A stretch of DNA of 64,000 nucleotides from Methylobacterium sp. E-045 (GTDB lineage Bacteria > Pseudomonadota > Alphaproteobacteria > Rhizobiales > Beijerinckiaceae): assembly GCF_022829685.1 (NCBI RefSeq), contig NZ_JAKSYE010000075.1:1-64000 (forward strand). The letters run 5' to 3'. The notes below the pieces were generated by a model. It was given only the letters and a program-made list of their open reading frames with translations, was not told the DNA's origin and made no database searches. Positions 43,969 through 55,748 of the stretch are shown here, piece after piece; position 1 is the first letter of the stretch, and each line of letters starts with the position of its first letter. Made by a program: the position numbers and the translations under genes.

Positions 43969-44708
43969 TTGGCCTGCGCTCTCGGTTTCGAGGCAGGTTT
44001 GTCGGCACTGGCTTCGGAGGGCTTGGGCGCGGGCTTGCCCGCAGTGCTCGCCGGCTGGGCACAGCCCTTCGCGCCGCCCTTGGCGGCCTCTTCCTTCTGT
44101 GGCACGAACATCGCCGAGACGCGGCCACCGGCCACCGGGTCCATGTTCGCCCGGCCGGTATTCATGTCGTAAACGAGGCGACTGCCCCGGGTGACGTTCT
44201 GGCACTGGCTCAGCACGACGTTGCCGGTGAGCACGATGCGCTTGGCCTCCTGGTCGAACACGGCGTTGTCGCCGGTGGCGACCTGATCGTTCTGCACCAC
44301 GGTGACGGGGCCGGCGCATTCCACTTTCTGGATGCCGTTTTCGGCCATGCCCGCGGGTGACTTGGCGGCATCGGCGGCGGGCGCGGGAGCGCCGGGCTTG
44401 GCATCCTTGCTGCGCTTGTAGTGCACCGTCATCGTCGAACAGCGGATCGTGCTGTCGCCCTGCACGGCCACGACATTGCCGGCGAAGATCGCCTTGTTCT
44501 CGCGGTCGAACACGTCGAGCCGGTCCGCATCAATCTTCACGGGTTCCTTGCCGCCGCTTGCGCCGAAGGTGCTTCCGGGAGCGGTCGGCTTGTTCGCTTT
44601 CGCGGCGGCGGGCGCCGGAGCGGTGCCCGACGGGATCTGTGCCATCGCGCTTCCAGCTGCGAGGAGGCCGCAGAGGGCGAGCGTGGAGACCAGCGTGAAA
44701 CGGTTCAC
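43965..44708 (-). CDS. lptA: periplasmic LPS transport protein LptA (OstA family)
   Basis: A 247-residue protein with a signal peptide ([14 protein letters not shown]). An OstA beta-jellyroll follows with the repeats [23 protein letters not shown] and [15 protein letters not shown]. It bridges LPS across the periplasm. The C-terminal ~45 residues are Lys/Pro/Ala-rich. The start is GTG 44708, overlapping the lptC stop. The TGA overlaps the lptB start, so all three genes are coupled. Confidence 0.9.
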   Translation of the reverse strand: MNRFTLVSTLALCGLLAAGSAMAQIPSGTAPAPAAAKANKPTAPGSTFGASGGKEPVKIDADRLDVFDRENKAIFAGNVVAVQGDSTIRCSTMTVHYKRSKDAKPGAPAPAADAAKSPAGMAENGIQKVECAGPVTVVQNDQVATGDNAVFDQEAKRIVLTGNVVLSQCQNVTRGSRLVYDMNTGRANMDPVAGGRVSAMFVPQKEEAAKGGAKGCAQPASTAGKPAPKPSEASADKPASKPRAQAN

Positions 44709-45481
44709 CGGTGTGCCTCCCCGTCCCGCGGCTCGGCGGCGGAGGTGAGGATGCGCGGCGATTTCACGTCGGACCCGGTCTCGGATCTGGATTCGACGGT
44801 CCGGTCCTCGGACTTGTCCGATCCGTGGAACACGGCGTGCACGTTGCCGATGAAGGAAATGACGCGGCCGTTGTCGATCAGGTCGAGGCCGTCGGAGACC
44901 ACCGTGCCCGTGGGAAGCGTCACGGTGACGACCTGATCGGACTTCACCGTCCCGGCCTTGAAATCGATGGCGGCGGTCTGGAGACGAATGTCTTCGCCCT
45001 TGTCGGTCCACAGCTTGATATCGCGTTCGAGGGACAGGGTCTCGCGCGCCGAATCGAACAGACCGCCGGCGGCCTCCATATGGGCGAGCCCGCCCGAATC
45101 GTCGGTGACGAGATGGCCCTTCATGGCCTGGAGTTCGATCAGCGTCGGCTTGCGCACGTCCTGGAAGGCGGCGGTGGCGATGACCTCGTAGCCCCGGTTG
45201 TCCTTCCGGAAGCCGGAGAGACGTGGGTTCTCCATCTTCACCTTGGTGCCCGACAGGGTGACCGGCCCCATGGTGACGGCCGGGAGGACGCTGCCGAACG
45301 GGTTGAACAACGTCACCACAGCAAGGGCGACGATCGCGGCTCCGGCCGACAGGGGAATGAGACGACGCAGGTAGCGCACCTGCGTGCTGTGGTTGCGAGC
45401 GCGCGCATGGGCACGGTGACGGCGCGCATCCGCTCCCGATCCCGTCGTCCCTGTCGCGTGGATGGCGTCGACCCCGTGCAT
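44705..45481 (-). CDS. lptC: LPS export membrane protein LptC
   Basis: A 258-residue bitopic inner-membrane protein. A cytoplasmic basic segment is followed by one membrane helix (L-S-A-G-A-A-I-V-A-L-A-V-V) and a periplasmic LptC/OstA-like beta-jellyroll with Y-E-V-I-A-T-A-A-F-Q-D-V and the later I-S-F-I-G-N-V-H-A-V-F. It passes LPS from LptBFG to LptA. ATG 45481 is chosen; the frame opens earlier at GTG 45553. It lies downstream of rnd and overlaps lptA. Confidence 0.85.
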   Translation of the reverse strand: MHGVDAIHATGTTGSGADARRHRAHARARNHSTQVRYLRRLIPLSAGAAIVALAVVTLFNPFGSVLPAVTMGPVTLSGTKVKMENPRLSGFRKDNRGYEVIATAAFQDVRKPTLIELQAMKGHLVTDDSGGLAHMEAAGGLFDSARETLSLERDIKLWTDKGEDIRLQTAAIDFKAGTVKSDQVVTVTLPTGTVVSDGLDLIDNGRVISFIGNVHAVFHGSDKSEDRTVESRSETGSDVKSPRILTSAAEPRDGEAHR

Positions 45482-45788
45482 GGTGATGATCCGAGCCGCT
45501 CCGCCTGACCGATCCAACGTGAAACCGGCAGGTTGCGCCCCGCAACATGCCACGTCTCGCCCATCATGGGTCGAGCCGTGCGAGCCAGCCTCACCTATGG
45601 TCCAGCGCCGGATGCGCGCGGCCGATGGCGAAGTTGTGGCCGTGCCGCAACCTTATGGGCGGAGCGTTGAGGAATCATCAATCGGTCGGGATCGCGGCGG
45701 CACGATCGATGTGCGCGGCCGCACCGTCGCGATAGGCCGCACAGGACGCCGCGATGGACGTGCCCGATGGGCCGGAGCCCGGCGCCGA

Positions 45789-46415
45789 TCAGGTATGGGC
45801 GAAGATGTCGGTCTCGGCCCACCCTTCGAGATCGAGGAGGGAGCGGGTCGGCAGGAAGTCGAAACAGCGCCGCGCGAGATCCGTGCGTCCCTCACGGGCG
45901 AGCATCGCGTCGAGGCGGGCGCGAGCCGCATGCAGATGCAGCACGTCGGAGGCCGCATATTCCACCTGCGCCTGGCTTAGGGACTCGGCGCCCCAATCCG
46001 AGGATTGCTGCTGCTTGGACAGGTCGACGCCCACGAGTTCTCGGACCACGTCCTTGAGGCCGTGCCGGTCGGTATAGGTGCGGGCGAGCTTGGAGGCGAC
46101 CTTGGTGCAGTAGACCGGCCCCGGCATCACGCCGAAGGCCCTGAAGAGCACGGCGAGGTCGAACCGGGCAAAATGGAAGATCTTCGTCACCGCCGGATCA
46201 GCCAGCACGCCCTTGAGCCTGTCGGGCGGCGCGGAACCGGGCACGATCTGCACCACGTCGGCAGTGCCGTCGCCGCGCGAGATCTGGACGACGCACAGCC
46301 GGTCCCGATGCGGATTGAGCCCCAGCGTCTCGGTGTCGATGGCGATGGCGGCGCCCGGCACGTAATCGGCCGGGAGGTCGCCGCGATGGACGCGGATGAT
46401 GGGCTGGGGAGGCAT
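45789..46415 (-). CDS. rnd: ribonuclease D-like 3'-5' exonuclease
   Basis: A 208-residue DEDDy exonuclease with ExoI A-I-D-T-E-T, ExoII F-H-F-A-R-F-D-L-A and ExoIII Y-A-A-S-D-V. All four acidic residues and the Tyr are present. It is much shorter than Escherichia coli RNase D (about 375 residues) because it lacks the HRDC domains, which is normal for the short alphaproteobacterial form found before lptC. A tRNA or RNA 3'-trimming role is inferred from the family. Confidence 0.9.
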   Translation of the reverse strand: MPPQPIIRVHRGDLPADYVPGAAIAIDTETLGLNPHRDRLCVVQISRGDGTADVVQIVPGSAPPDRLKGVLADPAVTKIFHFARFDLAVLFRAFGVMPGPVYCTKVASKLARTYTDRHGLKDVVRELVGVDLSKQQQSSDWGAESLSQAQVEYAASDVLHLHAARARLDAMLAREGRTDLARRCFDFLPTRSLLDLEGWAETDIFAHT

Positions 46416-46483
46416 CGGGCTTATGTCTTCTGGCGGGAAACCGGGGTCTCGGGCCGCGTAACACCGTGCCCCCCGGCGAACAA

Positions 46484-46506
46484 CCCGGCACCGGACCGGT
46501 GCCGGG
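46484..46506 (-). terminator. GC-rich hairpin after the HhH gene
   Basis: Arms CCCGGCACCG and CGGTGCCGGG (10 bp, perfect) with a 3-base loop lie 17 bp past the stop of the helix-hairpin-helix gene. The minus-strand tail TTGTT is only weakly T-rich, so termination may be partial. Confidence 0.5.
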
Positions 46507-46522
46507 CTGCCGCGCTGAAGGG

Positions 46523-46903
46523 TTACTTCTGCTTGGCGATGACTTTGTCCTTGATCCCGTCATAGACGCCCTGGGTGAGGATCTTCTTCGACACGAGCTG
46601 ATCCTTGCCGTGATAGGGGCGACCCTTGACGATCGCGGCCGAGCGCGCCGCACCGATGCCGGGGAGAGCCTCGAGTTCGGCGGACGAGGCGCTGTTCAGG
46701 TCGATGAGATCGGTCTTGGCCGCCGGCGCGACGGGGACAGCGGGCTTGTCAGCCGTCGGCTTGGCCGGGGCGGCCGGAGCCGTAGGCGCCTTCGGTGCGG
46801 CGGTGGGAGGGGTGGAGGTCGAGGGGTTTGGCGCCTGGGCGACGGCGGGAGCCGCCGCGAGGCAGCTCAGCACGGCCAGGGTGCGGAGCAGAGATGTGGT
46901 CAT
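46523..46903 (-). CDS. exported helix-hairpin-helix protein, ComEA-like
   Basis: A 126-residue protein: signal peptide (residues about 5-25), an Ala/Pro/Lys-rich linker (about 26-68), and a C-terminal HhH domain with I-D-L-N-S-A-S-S-A-E-L-E-A-L-P-G-I-G-A-A-R near residue 72. It belongs to the ComEA family of periplasmic DNA-binding proteins, some of which act in DNA uptake. ATG 46903 is chosen because it opens the signal peptide. No other competence gene is nearby, so the role is open. Confidence 0.8.
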   Translation of the reverse strand: MTTSLLRTLAVLSCLAAAPAVAQAPNPSTSTPPTAAPKAPTAPAAPAKPTADKPAVPVAPAAKTDLIDLNSASSAELEALPGIGAARSAAIVKGRPYHGKDQLVSKKILTQGVYDGIKDKVIAKQK

Positions 46904-47230
46904 GCGAGATGAAGTCACGGCAATCTCCCGAGATGCGGCGGCGCAGTCTTCGTTGAGGCGTCTCCGTATTCGCAGGTAGGACACGACGGTTGAACCGGCG
47001 CTTAACGAGGCTTCACAGCCTCGCGAGCCCCGCCGCGAACCCGGGCCGGCTGTCCCCCTTGCGGATCGATCGGCGTTTTTCCGAAAGTCCGCCCCCGGGC
47101 GGCTCTAGCCAGACGGCCGATGTGCCGCTATACAGCCGCCATCGAATCTCCGTTTGAACACGGTGCCGAGGTTGCCTCTTCCCTCGCGGGGCGGCGCCCG
47201 TGCACCCTTTTTGTCGTAGCAGGACTACCC

Positions 47231-47419
47231 ATGGCCGTTCCGAAGCGAAAGACCTCCCCCTCGCGGCGCGGCATGCGCCGGTCCGCCGATGCCCTCAAGG
47301 CTCCGACCTATGTCGCCGACAAGGATTCGGGCGAGCTGCGTCGGCCCCACCACATCGATCTGAAGACCGGCATGTATCGCGGTCGCCAGGTCCTCAAGGT
47401 GAAGTCCGCCGAGGCCTGA
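47231..47419 (+). CDS. rpmF: 50S ribosomal protein L32
   Basis: A 62-residue basic protein with the L32 start [18 protein letters not shown]. The C-terminus has R-R-P-H-H-I-D and G-M-Y-R-G-R-Q-V, typical of the alphaproteobacterial form, which lacks the zinc cysteines. The frame is open from 47120, but ATG 47231 is the family start. A strong intrinsic terminator follows. Confidence 0.97.
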   Translation: MAVPKRKTSPSRRGMRRSADALKAPTYVADKDSGELRRPHHIDLKTGMYRGRQVLKVKSAEA

Positions 47420-47474
47420 TTTGTTCGCTTCGTCTACGTTCCAGCGCAGGGCTGGGACGGGATGATGTCTGCGA

Positions 47475-47497
47475 GAACCGCCTTCGGGCGGTTTTTT
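47475..47497 (+). terminator. intrinsic terminator after rpmF
   Basis: Stem AACCGCC/GGCGGTT with a TTCG tetraloop followed directly by a T-run (47492-47497), 56 bp after the rpmF stop. This is a textbook rho-independent terminator. Confidence 0.92.
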
Positions 47498-47517
47498 GCG
47501 TTCCGTGCCTCGACGGC

Positions 47518-47814
47518 TCAGGCGCGGCGCTTGTCCGCTCCGGCCCGTGTCGTCTCGGCGTAGCGTGCCGTGGCCGAGCGCATGCGCTCCGCGCGGGAGG
47601 CACGCATGGTCGGCTCGCAATTGACGAGAAGCTGAGTCAGGAACTCGGCGTTCGGCCCGCCATAGGCGTCACTCGCCTTGCGGGCTACCGTCTCGCCGCC
47701 GTCGACAACGACGAGCGTCCGCGCCGTGCCTCGATCCCCCTCGGGGACGGCGCGACCCGTTTTGGTACATTTCCCCGTGCCGGTCTGTGCCACACGCTGC
47801 CCTTCCGCCTGCAA
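47518..47814 (-). CDS. conserved hypothetical protein between rpmF and phaR
   Basis: A 98-residue frame with apparent TTG start at 47814. The most protein-like part is residues 30-95: T-L-V-V-V-D-G-G-E-T-V-A-R-K, Y-G-G-P-N-A-E-F-L-T-Q-L-L-V-N, and an Arg/Ala-rich helix with R-Y-A-E-T-T-R. The true start is uncertain and may be nearer the first strand. It is convergent with rpmF, sharing the terminator region. I recall similar short proteins in related genomes but cannot name a function. Confidence 0.6.
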   Translation of the reverse strand: MQAEGQRVAQTGTGKCTKTGRAVPEGDRGTARTLVVVDGGETVARKASDAYGGPNAEFLTQLLVNCEPTMRASRAERMRSATARYAETTRAGADKRRA

Positions 47815-47890
47815 TGGGCAGAAAGGCGCAATGGGTGGGCCGACGTTAACGGTTCGTCAGCACTCTCTCGGGACGCGGGCGCGGGACCGC

Positions 47891-48505
47891 CTATTTCTTG
47901 GCGAGGTCTTCCAGGCGGTTGCGCATCTCCGCCATCTGCCGCTTCAACTCGTCGAGGTCACTGTCGGGCGCGGGCACCGGGCTCGCCGGGTGGGACGGCG
48001 TCGGCGCCGACGTGGAGGCCTTCATGCCGGAAAGCGGCCCGGTTCCGAAGGTCGTGAACATCTTCATGGCATCGCCGAAGAAGCTCATGTTGGCCCGTAC
48101 CTGCTCCTCCATGGCGCTCTGGAACACCTTGGGGGCAAAGCTCTGGTTCATCTTCTCGCGCAGGCCGTCCTGGTCGCGGGCGAAATTGGCCATGGAGAAT
48201 TCGAGGAAGCTCGGCACCATGGTCCGCATGCTGTCGCCGTAGAAGCGGATGAGCTGGCGCAGGAAGGCGACCGGCAGCAGATTGTCATCACCGGCCTTGT
48301 TCTCCTGCTCGAAGATGATCTGCGTGAGCACGGAGCGGGTGATGTCGTCGCCCGAACGGGCGTCGTAGACGAGGAAATCCTCACCGTTCTGGACCATCGT
48401 TGAGAGGTCCTCGAGCGTGACGTAGGTCGAGGTTCCGGTATGGTACAGTCGCCGGTTCGCGTACTTCTTGATGACGGTCTGCTGAGCCTTACCGTTGTCC
48501 GCCAT
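47891..48505 (-). CDS. phaR: polyhydroxyalkanoate synthesis repressor PhaR
   Basis: A 204-residue repressor. The N-terminal DNA-binding domain has I-K-K-Y-A-N-R-R-L-Y-H-T-G-T-S-T-Y-V-T-L-E-D (residues about 13-35) and the PHB-accumulation domain follows to about 130. The C-terminus is helical and ends D-L-A-K-K. PhaR binds nascent PHB granules and releases phasin and other promoters. ATG 48505 gives the canonical start; ATG 48532 is possible. It is divergent from phaA across a 326-bp spacer. Confidence 0.95.
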   Translation of the reverse strand: MADNGKAQQTVIKKYANRRLYHTGTSTYVTLEDLSTMVQNGEDFLVYDARSGDDITRSVLTQIIFEQENKAGDDNLLPVAFLRQLIRFYGDSMRTMVPSFLEFSMANFARDQDGLREKMNQSFAPKVFQSAMEEQVRANMSFFGDAMKMFTTFGTGPLSGMKASTSAPTPSHPASPVPAPDSDLDELKRQMAEMRNRLEDLAKK

Positions 48506-48831
48506 CCTCGTGGCCTTTCCCGACACGTTCATTCCAGCGCCCAATCCCTTCGAGGCCCGATGCGCCGTCCGGGTATCATTCGTATTCGCGCGTGGACGAA
48601 CCTTAAGGCTTTCGCCCGCTGACGAAAACAGCAATCTGGCCCCGATCCCCGCAGAATAGTGCCACCCGCCCCGCCGGCGCGCCGATGACAAACACCGGCA
48701 GGCCACGCGCCCACCTTCCGAGGGCGCTTGACTTCACCCACCCCAACGCTTTCATCGCCTGAGTTGGCTTCAAGCGCGCATGCCCATCGGAGGGCTTCAA
48801 CGTCGCGCCGGCCCTCAAGAGGAGAACGTCA
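48506..48831. other. phaR/phaA divergent promoter region (326 bp)
   Basis: This region should hold both promoters. An 8-bp inverted pair GCGCTTGA (48724-48731) / TCAAGCGC (48770-48777) and a CTTGAC hexamer within it (a possible -35) lie about 100 bp before phaA. AAGAGGAG is the phaA ribosome site. No gene is supported here. Confidence 0.4.
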
Positions 48832-50013
48832 ATGGCAGCGGAAGACATCGTCATCGTCGGCGCGGCGCGGACCGCAGTGGGTTCGTTCGGAGGTGCCTTC
48901 AACACCGTACCGGCCCATGAACTCGGCGCCGTGGCGATCAAGGCTGCCCTGGAGCGCGCCGGCGTTTCCCCCGACGACGTGGACGAGGTGATCTTCGGCC
49001 AGGTCCTCACCGCCGGCGCCGGCCAGAACCCGGCCCGCCAGGCCGCCATCAAGGCCGGCATCCCGGAGAAGGCCACGGCCTGGGGCGTCAACCAGGTCTG
49101 CGGCTCGGGCCTGCGCACGGTCGCCCTCGGCATGCAGCAGATCGCCAACGGCGATGCGACGGTGATCGTGGCCGGCGGCCAGGAATCGATGTCGCTGTCC
49201 CCCCATGCGCAGTACCTGCGCGGCGGCCAGAAGATGGGCGACGTGAAGCTCGTCGACACCATGATCAAGGACGGCCTCTGGGACGCCTTCAACGGCTACC
49301 ACATGGGCACCACCGCCGAGAACGTGGCCCAGGCGTTCCAGCTGACCCGCGAGCAGCAGGACGAGTTCGCGACGAAGTCGCAGAACAAGGCCGAGGCCGC
49401 CCGCAAGGAAGGCCGCTTCAAGGACGAGATCGTCCCCGTCACCGTTCCGGGCCGCAAGGGCGACACCATCGTCGACACCGACGAGTACATCCGTGACGGC
49501 GCCACCATCGAGGCGATGGCCAAGCTCAAGCCCGCCTTCTCGAAGGACGGCACGGTGACCGCCGCCAATGCGTCCGGCCTCAACGACGGCGCTGCCGCCA
49601 TCGTGCTGATGTCGGCCTCCGAGGCGGAGCGTCGCGGCATCACCCCGCTCGCCCGGATCGTGTCCTGGGCCACTGTCGGCGTCGACCCCAAGGTGATGGG
49701 CACCGGCCCGATCCCGGCCTCGCGCAAGGCCCTCGACAAGGCCGGCTGGAAGCCGTCCGACCTCGACCTGATCGAGGCCAACGAGGCCTTCGCCGCCCAG
49801 GCGCTCGCCGTGAACAAGGACATGGGCTGGGACACCGACAAGGTGAACGTCAATGGCGGCGCCATCGCCATCGGTCACCCGATCGGCGCGTCCGGCGCCC
49901 GCGTCCTCGTCACCCTGCTGCACGAGCTCAAGCGTCGCGACGCCAAGAAGGGTCTTGCCACCCTCTGCATCGGCGGCGGCATGGGCGTCGCCATGTGCAT
50001 CGAGCGCATCTGA
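48832..50013 (+). CDS. phaA: acetyl-CoA acetyltransferase (beta-ketothiolase)
   Basis: A 393-residue thiolase condensing two acetyl-CoA to acetoacetyl-CoA, the first step of PHB synthesis. The acyl-accepting Cys90 sits in N-Q-V-C-G-S-G-L-R, the active-site His in [15 protein letters not shown], and the second Cys in C-I-G-G-G near the end. E-A-N-E-A-F-A-A-Q near residue 315 is also conserved. ATG 48832 follows AAGAGGAG. phaB follows after 226 bp. Confidence 0.97.
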   Translation: MAAEDIVIVGAARTAVGSFGGAFNTVPAHELGAVAIKAALERAGVSPDDVDEVIFGQVLTAGAGQNPARQAAIKAGIPEKATAWGVNQVCGSGLRTVALGMQQIANGDATVIVAGGQESMSLSPHAQYLRGGQKMGDVKLVDTMIKDGLWDAFNGYHMGTTAENVAQAFQLTREQQDEFATKSQNKAEAARKEGRFKDEIVPVTVPGRKGDTIVDTDEYIRDGATIEAMAKLKPAFSKDGTVTAANASGLNDGAAAIVLMSASEAERRGITPLARIVSWATVGVDPKVMGTGPIPASRKALDKAGWKPSDLDLIEANEAFAAQALAVNKDMGWDTDKVNVNGGAIAIGHPIGASGARVLVTLLHELKRRDAKKGLATLCIGGGMGVAMCIERI

Positions 50014-50184
50014 TCCTCCATTTCGCTCGATTGAATACAGTATAATTTCTGCGTTCGTGCCAGATCTCCGAGGATGCCCGCAAACATTGGGGACATTGTC
50101 TTGGAGAATTCTTGAGGACGCAGCAAATTTAAATGGCATGGGCGGGCAGAGCCGATTGAGCTAAGCCCGCCCGCGCCGAGAATC

Positions 50185-50198
50185 TGCAAGAAATTGCA
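50185..50198. promoter_or_regulatory. TGCAA-N4-TTGCA dyad upstream of phaB
   Basis: The sequence TGCAAGAAATTGCA lies 42 bp before the phaB ATG in the AT-rich end of the phaA-phaB spacer. Thirteen of its bases recur in reverse orientation in the dyad upstream of msuE (26447-26459). It is a candidate operator; PhaR is one possible binder because the site is TGC/GCA-flanked. Confidence 0.5.
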
Positions 50199-50239
50199 TT
50201 ACGCACGCCATCGAACATCAAAGAAAATTGGAGGAAGCC

Positions 50240-50968
50240 ATGGCTCAAGAACGCATTGCCCTCGTCACGGGTGGAACGCGCGGCATCGGTGCCGCGATCT
50301 CGACGGGTCTTAAGGCCAAGGGCTACAAGGTGGCCGCCAATTACGGCGGCAACGACGAGGCGGCCAACGCCTTCAAGGCAGAGACCGGCATCCCGGTCTT
50401 CAAGTTCGACGTCGGCGACGCCGCTGCCTGCGAGGCCGGCATCAAGGCCGTCGAGGCCGAACTCGGCCCCATCGACATCCTGGTGAACAATGCCGGCATC
50501 ACCCGTGACGGCGCGTTCCACAAGATGACCTTCGAGAAGTGGCAGGCGGTCATCAAGACCAACCTCGACTCGATGTTCACGGTCACCCGTCCGGTGATCG
50601 AGGGCATGCGCGCCCGCAATTTCGGCCGCATCATCCTGATTTCGTCGATCAACGGCCAGAAGGGCCAGGCCGGCCAGACCAACTACTCGGCCGCCAAGGC
50701 CGGCGTGATCGGCTTCGCCAAGGCGCTGGCTCAAGAGAGCGCCTCGAAGGGCATCACCGTCAACGTGATCGCGCCGGGCTACATCGCCACCGACATGGTG
50801 ATGGCGGTGCCGGAGGATATCCGCAACAAGATCATCTCGACGATTCCCGTGGGCCGCCTCGGCGAGGCCGCCGAGATCGCCCGCGCGGTGGAATACCTCG
50901 CGGCGGAAGATTCGGGCTTCATCACCGGCTCGACCCTGACGATCAACGGCGCCCAGTACATCGCCTGA
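50240..50968 (+). CDS. phaB: acetoacetyl-CoA reductase
   Basis: A 242-residue short-chain dehydrogenase reducing acetoacetyl-CoA to (R)-3-hydroxybutyryl-CoA with NADPH. The cofactor loop is T-G-G-T-R-G-I-G-A-A-I, N-N-A-G-I-T-R-D occurs near residue 86, catalytic Ser is in I-L-I-S-S-I-N-G and Tyr/Lys in N-Y-S-A-A-K-A-G. The C-terminus G-S-T-L-T-I-N-G-A-Q-Y is typical of PhaB. ATG 50240 has a GGAGGA site 6 bases upstream. A strong terminator follows. Confidence 0.97.
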   Translation: MAQERIALVTGGTRGIGAAISTGLKAKGYKVAANYGGNDEAANAFKAETGIPVFKFDVGDAAACEAGIKAVEAELGPIDILVNNAGITRDGAFHKMTFEKWQAVIKTNLDSMFTVTRPVIEGMRARNFGRIILISSINGQKGQAGQTNYSAAKAGVIGFAKALAQESASKGITVNVIAPGYIATDMVMAVPEDIRNKIISTIPVGRLGEAAEIARAVEYLAAEDSGFITGSTLTINGAQYIA

Positions 50969-50997
50969 CGCCGTCCCGCGGCATCGACAAGACTGAA

Positions 50998-51028
50998 GGC
51001 CTGCCCCGGCGACGGGGCAGGCCTTCTT
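50998..51028 (+). terminator. intrinsic terminator after phaB
   Basis: Stem GGCCTGCCCCG (50998-51008) / CGGGGCAGGCC (51013-51023) with a 4-base loop, followed by TTCTTCGTTCTT, 29 bp after the phaB stop. It separates phaB from the convergent PpiC gene. Confidence 0.85.
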
Positions 51029-51050
51029 CGTTCTTGAAAGCCGTCCGGCT

Positions 51051-51950
51051 TCAGGGAGCTTTGGGCGCCACGGCGGGCGCGGCGGCGTCGGTACGTTCGA
51101 TCTTGGCGCTCTCGCGCAGCTTCAGGATGAGGTCCTGCTGCGACTTGCGGGTGAGGTACTGGTCGACCTGATCCTTCATCTCGGCGAAGGTCGGCACCGG
51201 CTTGGTGCGCCGCTCCTCGACCTTGATCACGTGCCAGCCGAACTGCGTCTTGATCGGGTCGGAGACCTGGCCGACCGGCAGCTTGAAGGCGGCCTCCGCG
51301 AAGGGGGCGACCATCCGTTCCTTGGTGAACCAGCCGAGATCTCCGCCCTCGGCCTTGGAGCCGGGATCCTTGGAGAGCTCCGCCGCGATCTTCGAGAAGT
51401 CCTCGCCGCCCTTGATCCGGGCCGAGATCTTTTTGGCCTCCTCCTCGTTGTCCACGAGGATGTGGCGGGCATGGGCCTCCTCCTCAGGCTTCATCGTGGT
51501 GAGGGTCTGGTCGTAGAGGGCTTTCGCGGCCTCCGGCGTCACCGCCTTCTTCGCCTCACGCTCCAGATACTCGTCGAGGAGGAGCTTGCTTTTGAAGTAG
51601 GCGAGCTTGCGCTGGAACTCGGGCGAGTCACCGACCTTGGCCGCCTCGGCCGCCTGGGCGCCGACCTTGAGGTCGACCATGTAGTCGATGAGCAGGTTCT
51701 TCTTCTGGGCCTCGTCGACGCCGGGCAGGGAGAGTGCCGGGTCTTCGGCGGCGATGGCGAGGTCGCCCGCGGTGACCGGCGATCCGTTCACCTTGGCCAC
51801 CACCGTCTCCGGCGCGACCGGAGCCGCGGCGGGGGCGGCGGCCGGCGGCGTCTGCGCCAGGGCCTGCATCGGCAGCGCGACGGAGGCGAGGGGCAGGGCA
51901 ACGGCCAGCGCCATGGCGCCCGAGCGCCGAAGGAGGAGAGGCGTCGTCAT
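51051..51950 (-). CDS. parvulin-type peptidyl-prolyl isomerase (PpiC/PrsA-like)
   Basis: A 299-residue periplasmic foldase. The signal peptide spans about residues 7-32 (ends A-L-A-Q), followed by a SurA-like helical N-domain and a parvulin domain. Its motifs are H-A-R-H-I-L-V, F-S-K-I-A-A-E-L-S-K-D-P-G-S, G-G-D-L-G-W-F and T-Q-F-G-W-H-V-I-K-V. It assists outer-membrane or secreted protein folding. ATG 51950 starts the signal. It is near and divergent from secA, fitting a secretion theme, with a small exported-protein gene between. Confidence 0.92.
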   Translation of the reverse strand: MTTPLLLRRSGAMALAVALPLASVALPMQALAQTPPAAAPAAAPVAPETVVAKVNGSPVTAGDLAIAAEDPALSLPGVDEAQKKNLLIDYMVDLKVGAQAAEAAKVGDSPEFQRKLAYFKSKLLLDEYLEREAKKAVTPEAAKALYDQTLTTMKPEEEAHARHILVDNEEEAKKISARIKGGEDFSKIAAELSKDPGSKAEGGDLGWFTKERMVAPFAEAAFKLPVGQVSDPIKTQFGWHVIKVEERRTKPVPTFAEMKDQVDQYLTRKSQQDLILKLRESAKIERTDAAAPAVAPKAP

Positions 51951-52183
51951 CAATGGGGATTCCTCGAATAGGTGGATGCCGCGTCCGCGAGGCTCTGTCC
52001 GGCCGGGTTCGAGACGTGGCAACAGCGAGCGGCGGGACGCCGCGCGGATCTGTGGGCGAGAGGTGGCGCGGGCGAGGGTGGAAGGCAAGCGTGGGCGGGG
52101 TTTCGGGTCAATCCGCCCGATCACGATAAGGCGGCTTTAAGCCCGCCCGCCCCACCCTTTCCCAAGCTGCGTGGGAGAGTGGC

Positions 52184-52531
52184 ATGCGAACCGGTTTCAT
52201 CCTCGCCGCTGCGACCCTGACCCTCGCGGGCGCGATCACCGACACGGAAGCGCGGCTCCGGGTCGGACGATCCGTCCAGTCCCCTCGCCCAGTTCCGCCC
52301 ATCAATGGCACCCGATCGGTCGCCCTCGGGGCCGGCATCGGGACCGCCGTGTCCATCCGCTCCAGCAGGTTGACGGCGGCCGGCGATCCCGAAGCGGACC
52401 GACCTCCGATCCTGCGACCGGTTCTCCCCGTGATCGCTCCCGCTCCGACAAAGGACGTCCGCGCCCCTGCGGAACGGTGCGCCAAGACGCGTCTCGTTGG
52501 CTCAGGCTCGGGCTTCTGCGAGATCAACTGA
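52184..52531 (+). CDS. small exported hypothetical protein
   Basis: A 115-residue protein with a signal peptide (M-R-T-G-F-I-L-A-A-A-T-L-T-L-A-G-A-I). The mature part is Pro/Arg-rich and low in predicted structure, with two cysteines near the end (R-C-A-K and F-C-E-I-N). ATG 52184 follows GGGAGA. I do not recognise a family. Confidence 0.6.
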   Translation: MRTGFILAAATLTLAGAITDTEARLRVGRSVQSPRPVPPINGTRSVALGAGIGTAVSIRSSRLTAAGDPEADRPPILRPVLPVIAPAPTKDVRAPAERCAKTRLVGSGSGFCEIN

Positions 52532-52742
52532 CGTCTGCTACGTCCGCAAAGTGAGGCCGGTTCGCTCGTTTTTCTGAGACGGCGCAGGCGTGCCGCCGCC
52601 ATCGAGCGGTACAGAGGAACTCCCGCACGATGAAGGCGCGGCAGGCGCGTCGGCGACGGCCGGCTCACTCGCACGGTGCCGCTGCCCTTTCGGATGCGTC
52701 CGGCAATATTTACCTCTATAAGCCCGCCCAACACATTCTTCC

Positions 52743-52766
52743 GATATCTCGATTCAGATATCTCGA
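52743..52766. promoter_or_regulatory. direct repeat of GATATCTCGA upstream of secA
   Basis: Two exact copies of GATATCTCGA (52743-52752, 52757-52766) with a 14-bp period, ending 13 bp before the secA ATG. Each copy contains the palindrome GATATC. The position could affect secA translation or hold a regulator. The usual secM-type leader is not visible. Confidence 0.6.
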
Positions 52767-52779
52767 CCGCAGGTTCACG

Positions 52780-55677
<2,898 letters not shown>

Positions 55678-55748
55678 ACCGGTCACGCATGGCCGGATGT
55701 TCGATACGGCCCGAGCATCCGACCGTCGGTCTTCCACTGGAGCATCGC

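Noticed and set aside
48724..48777. 8-bp inverted repeat before phaA as a PhaR operator
   Set aside because: The arms are 38 bp apart and lack the CTGC/GCAG pattern. It is mentioned only as spacer content.
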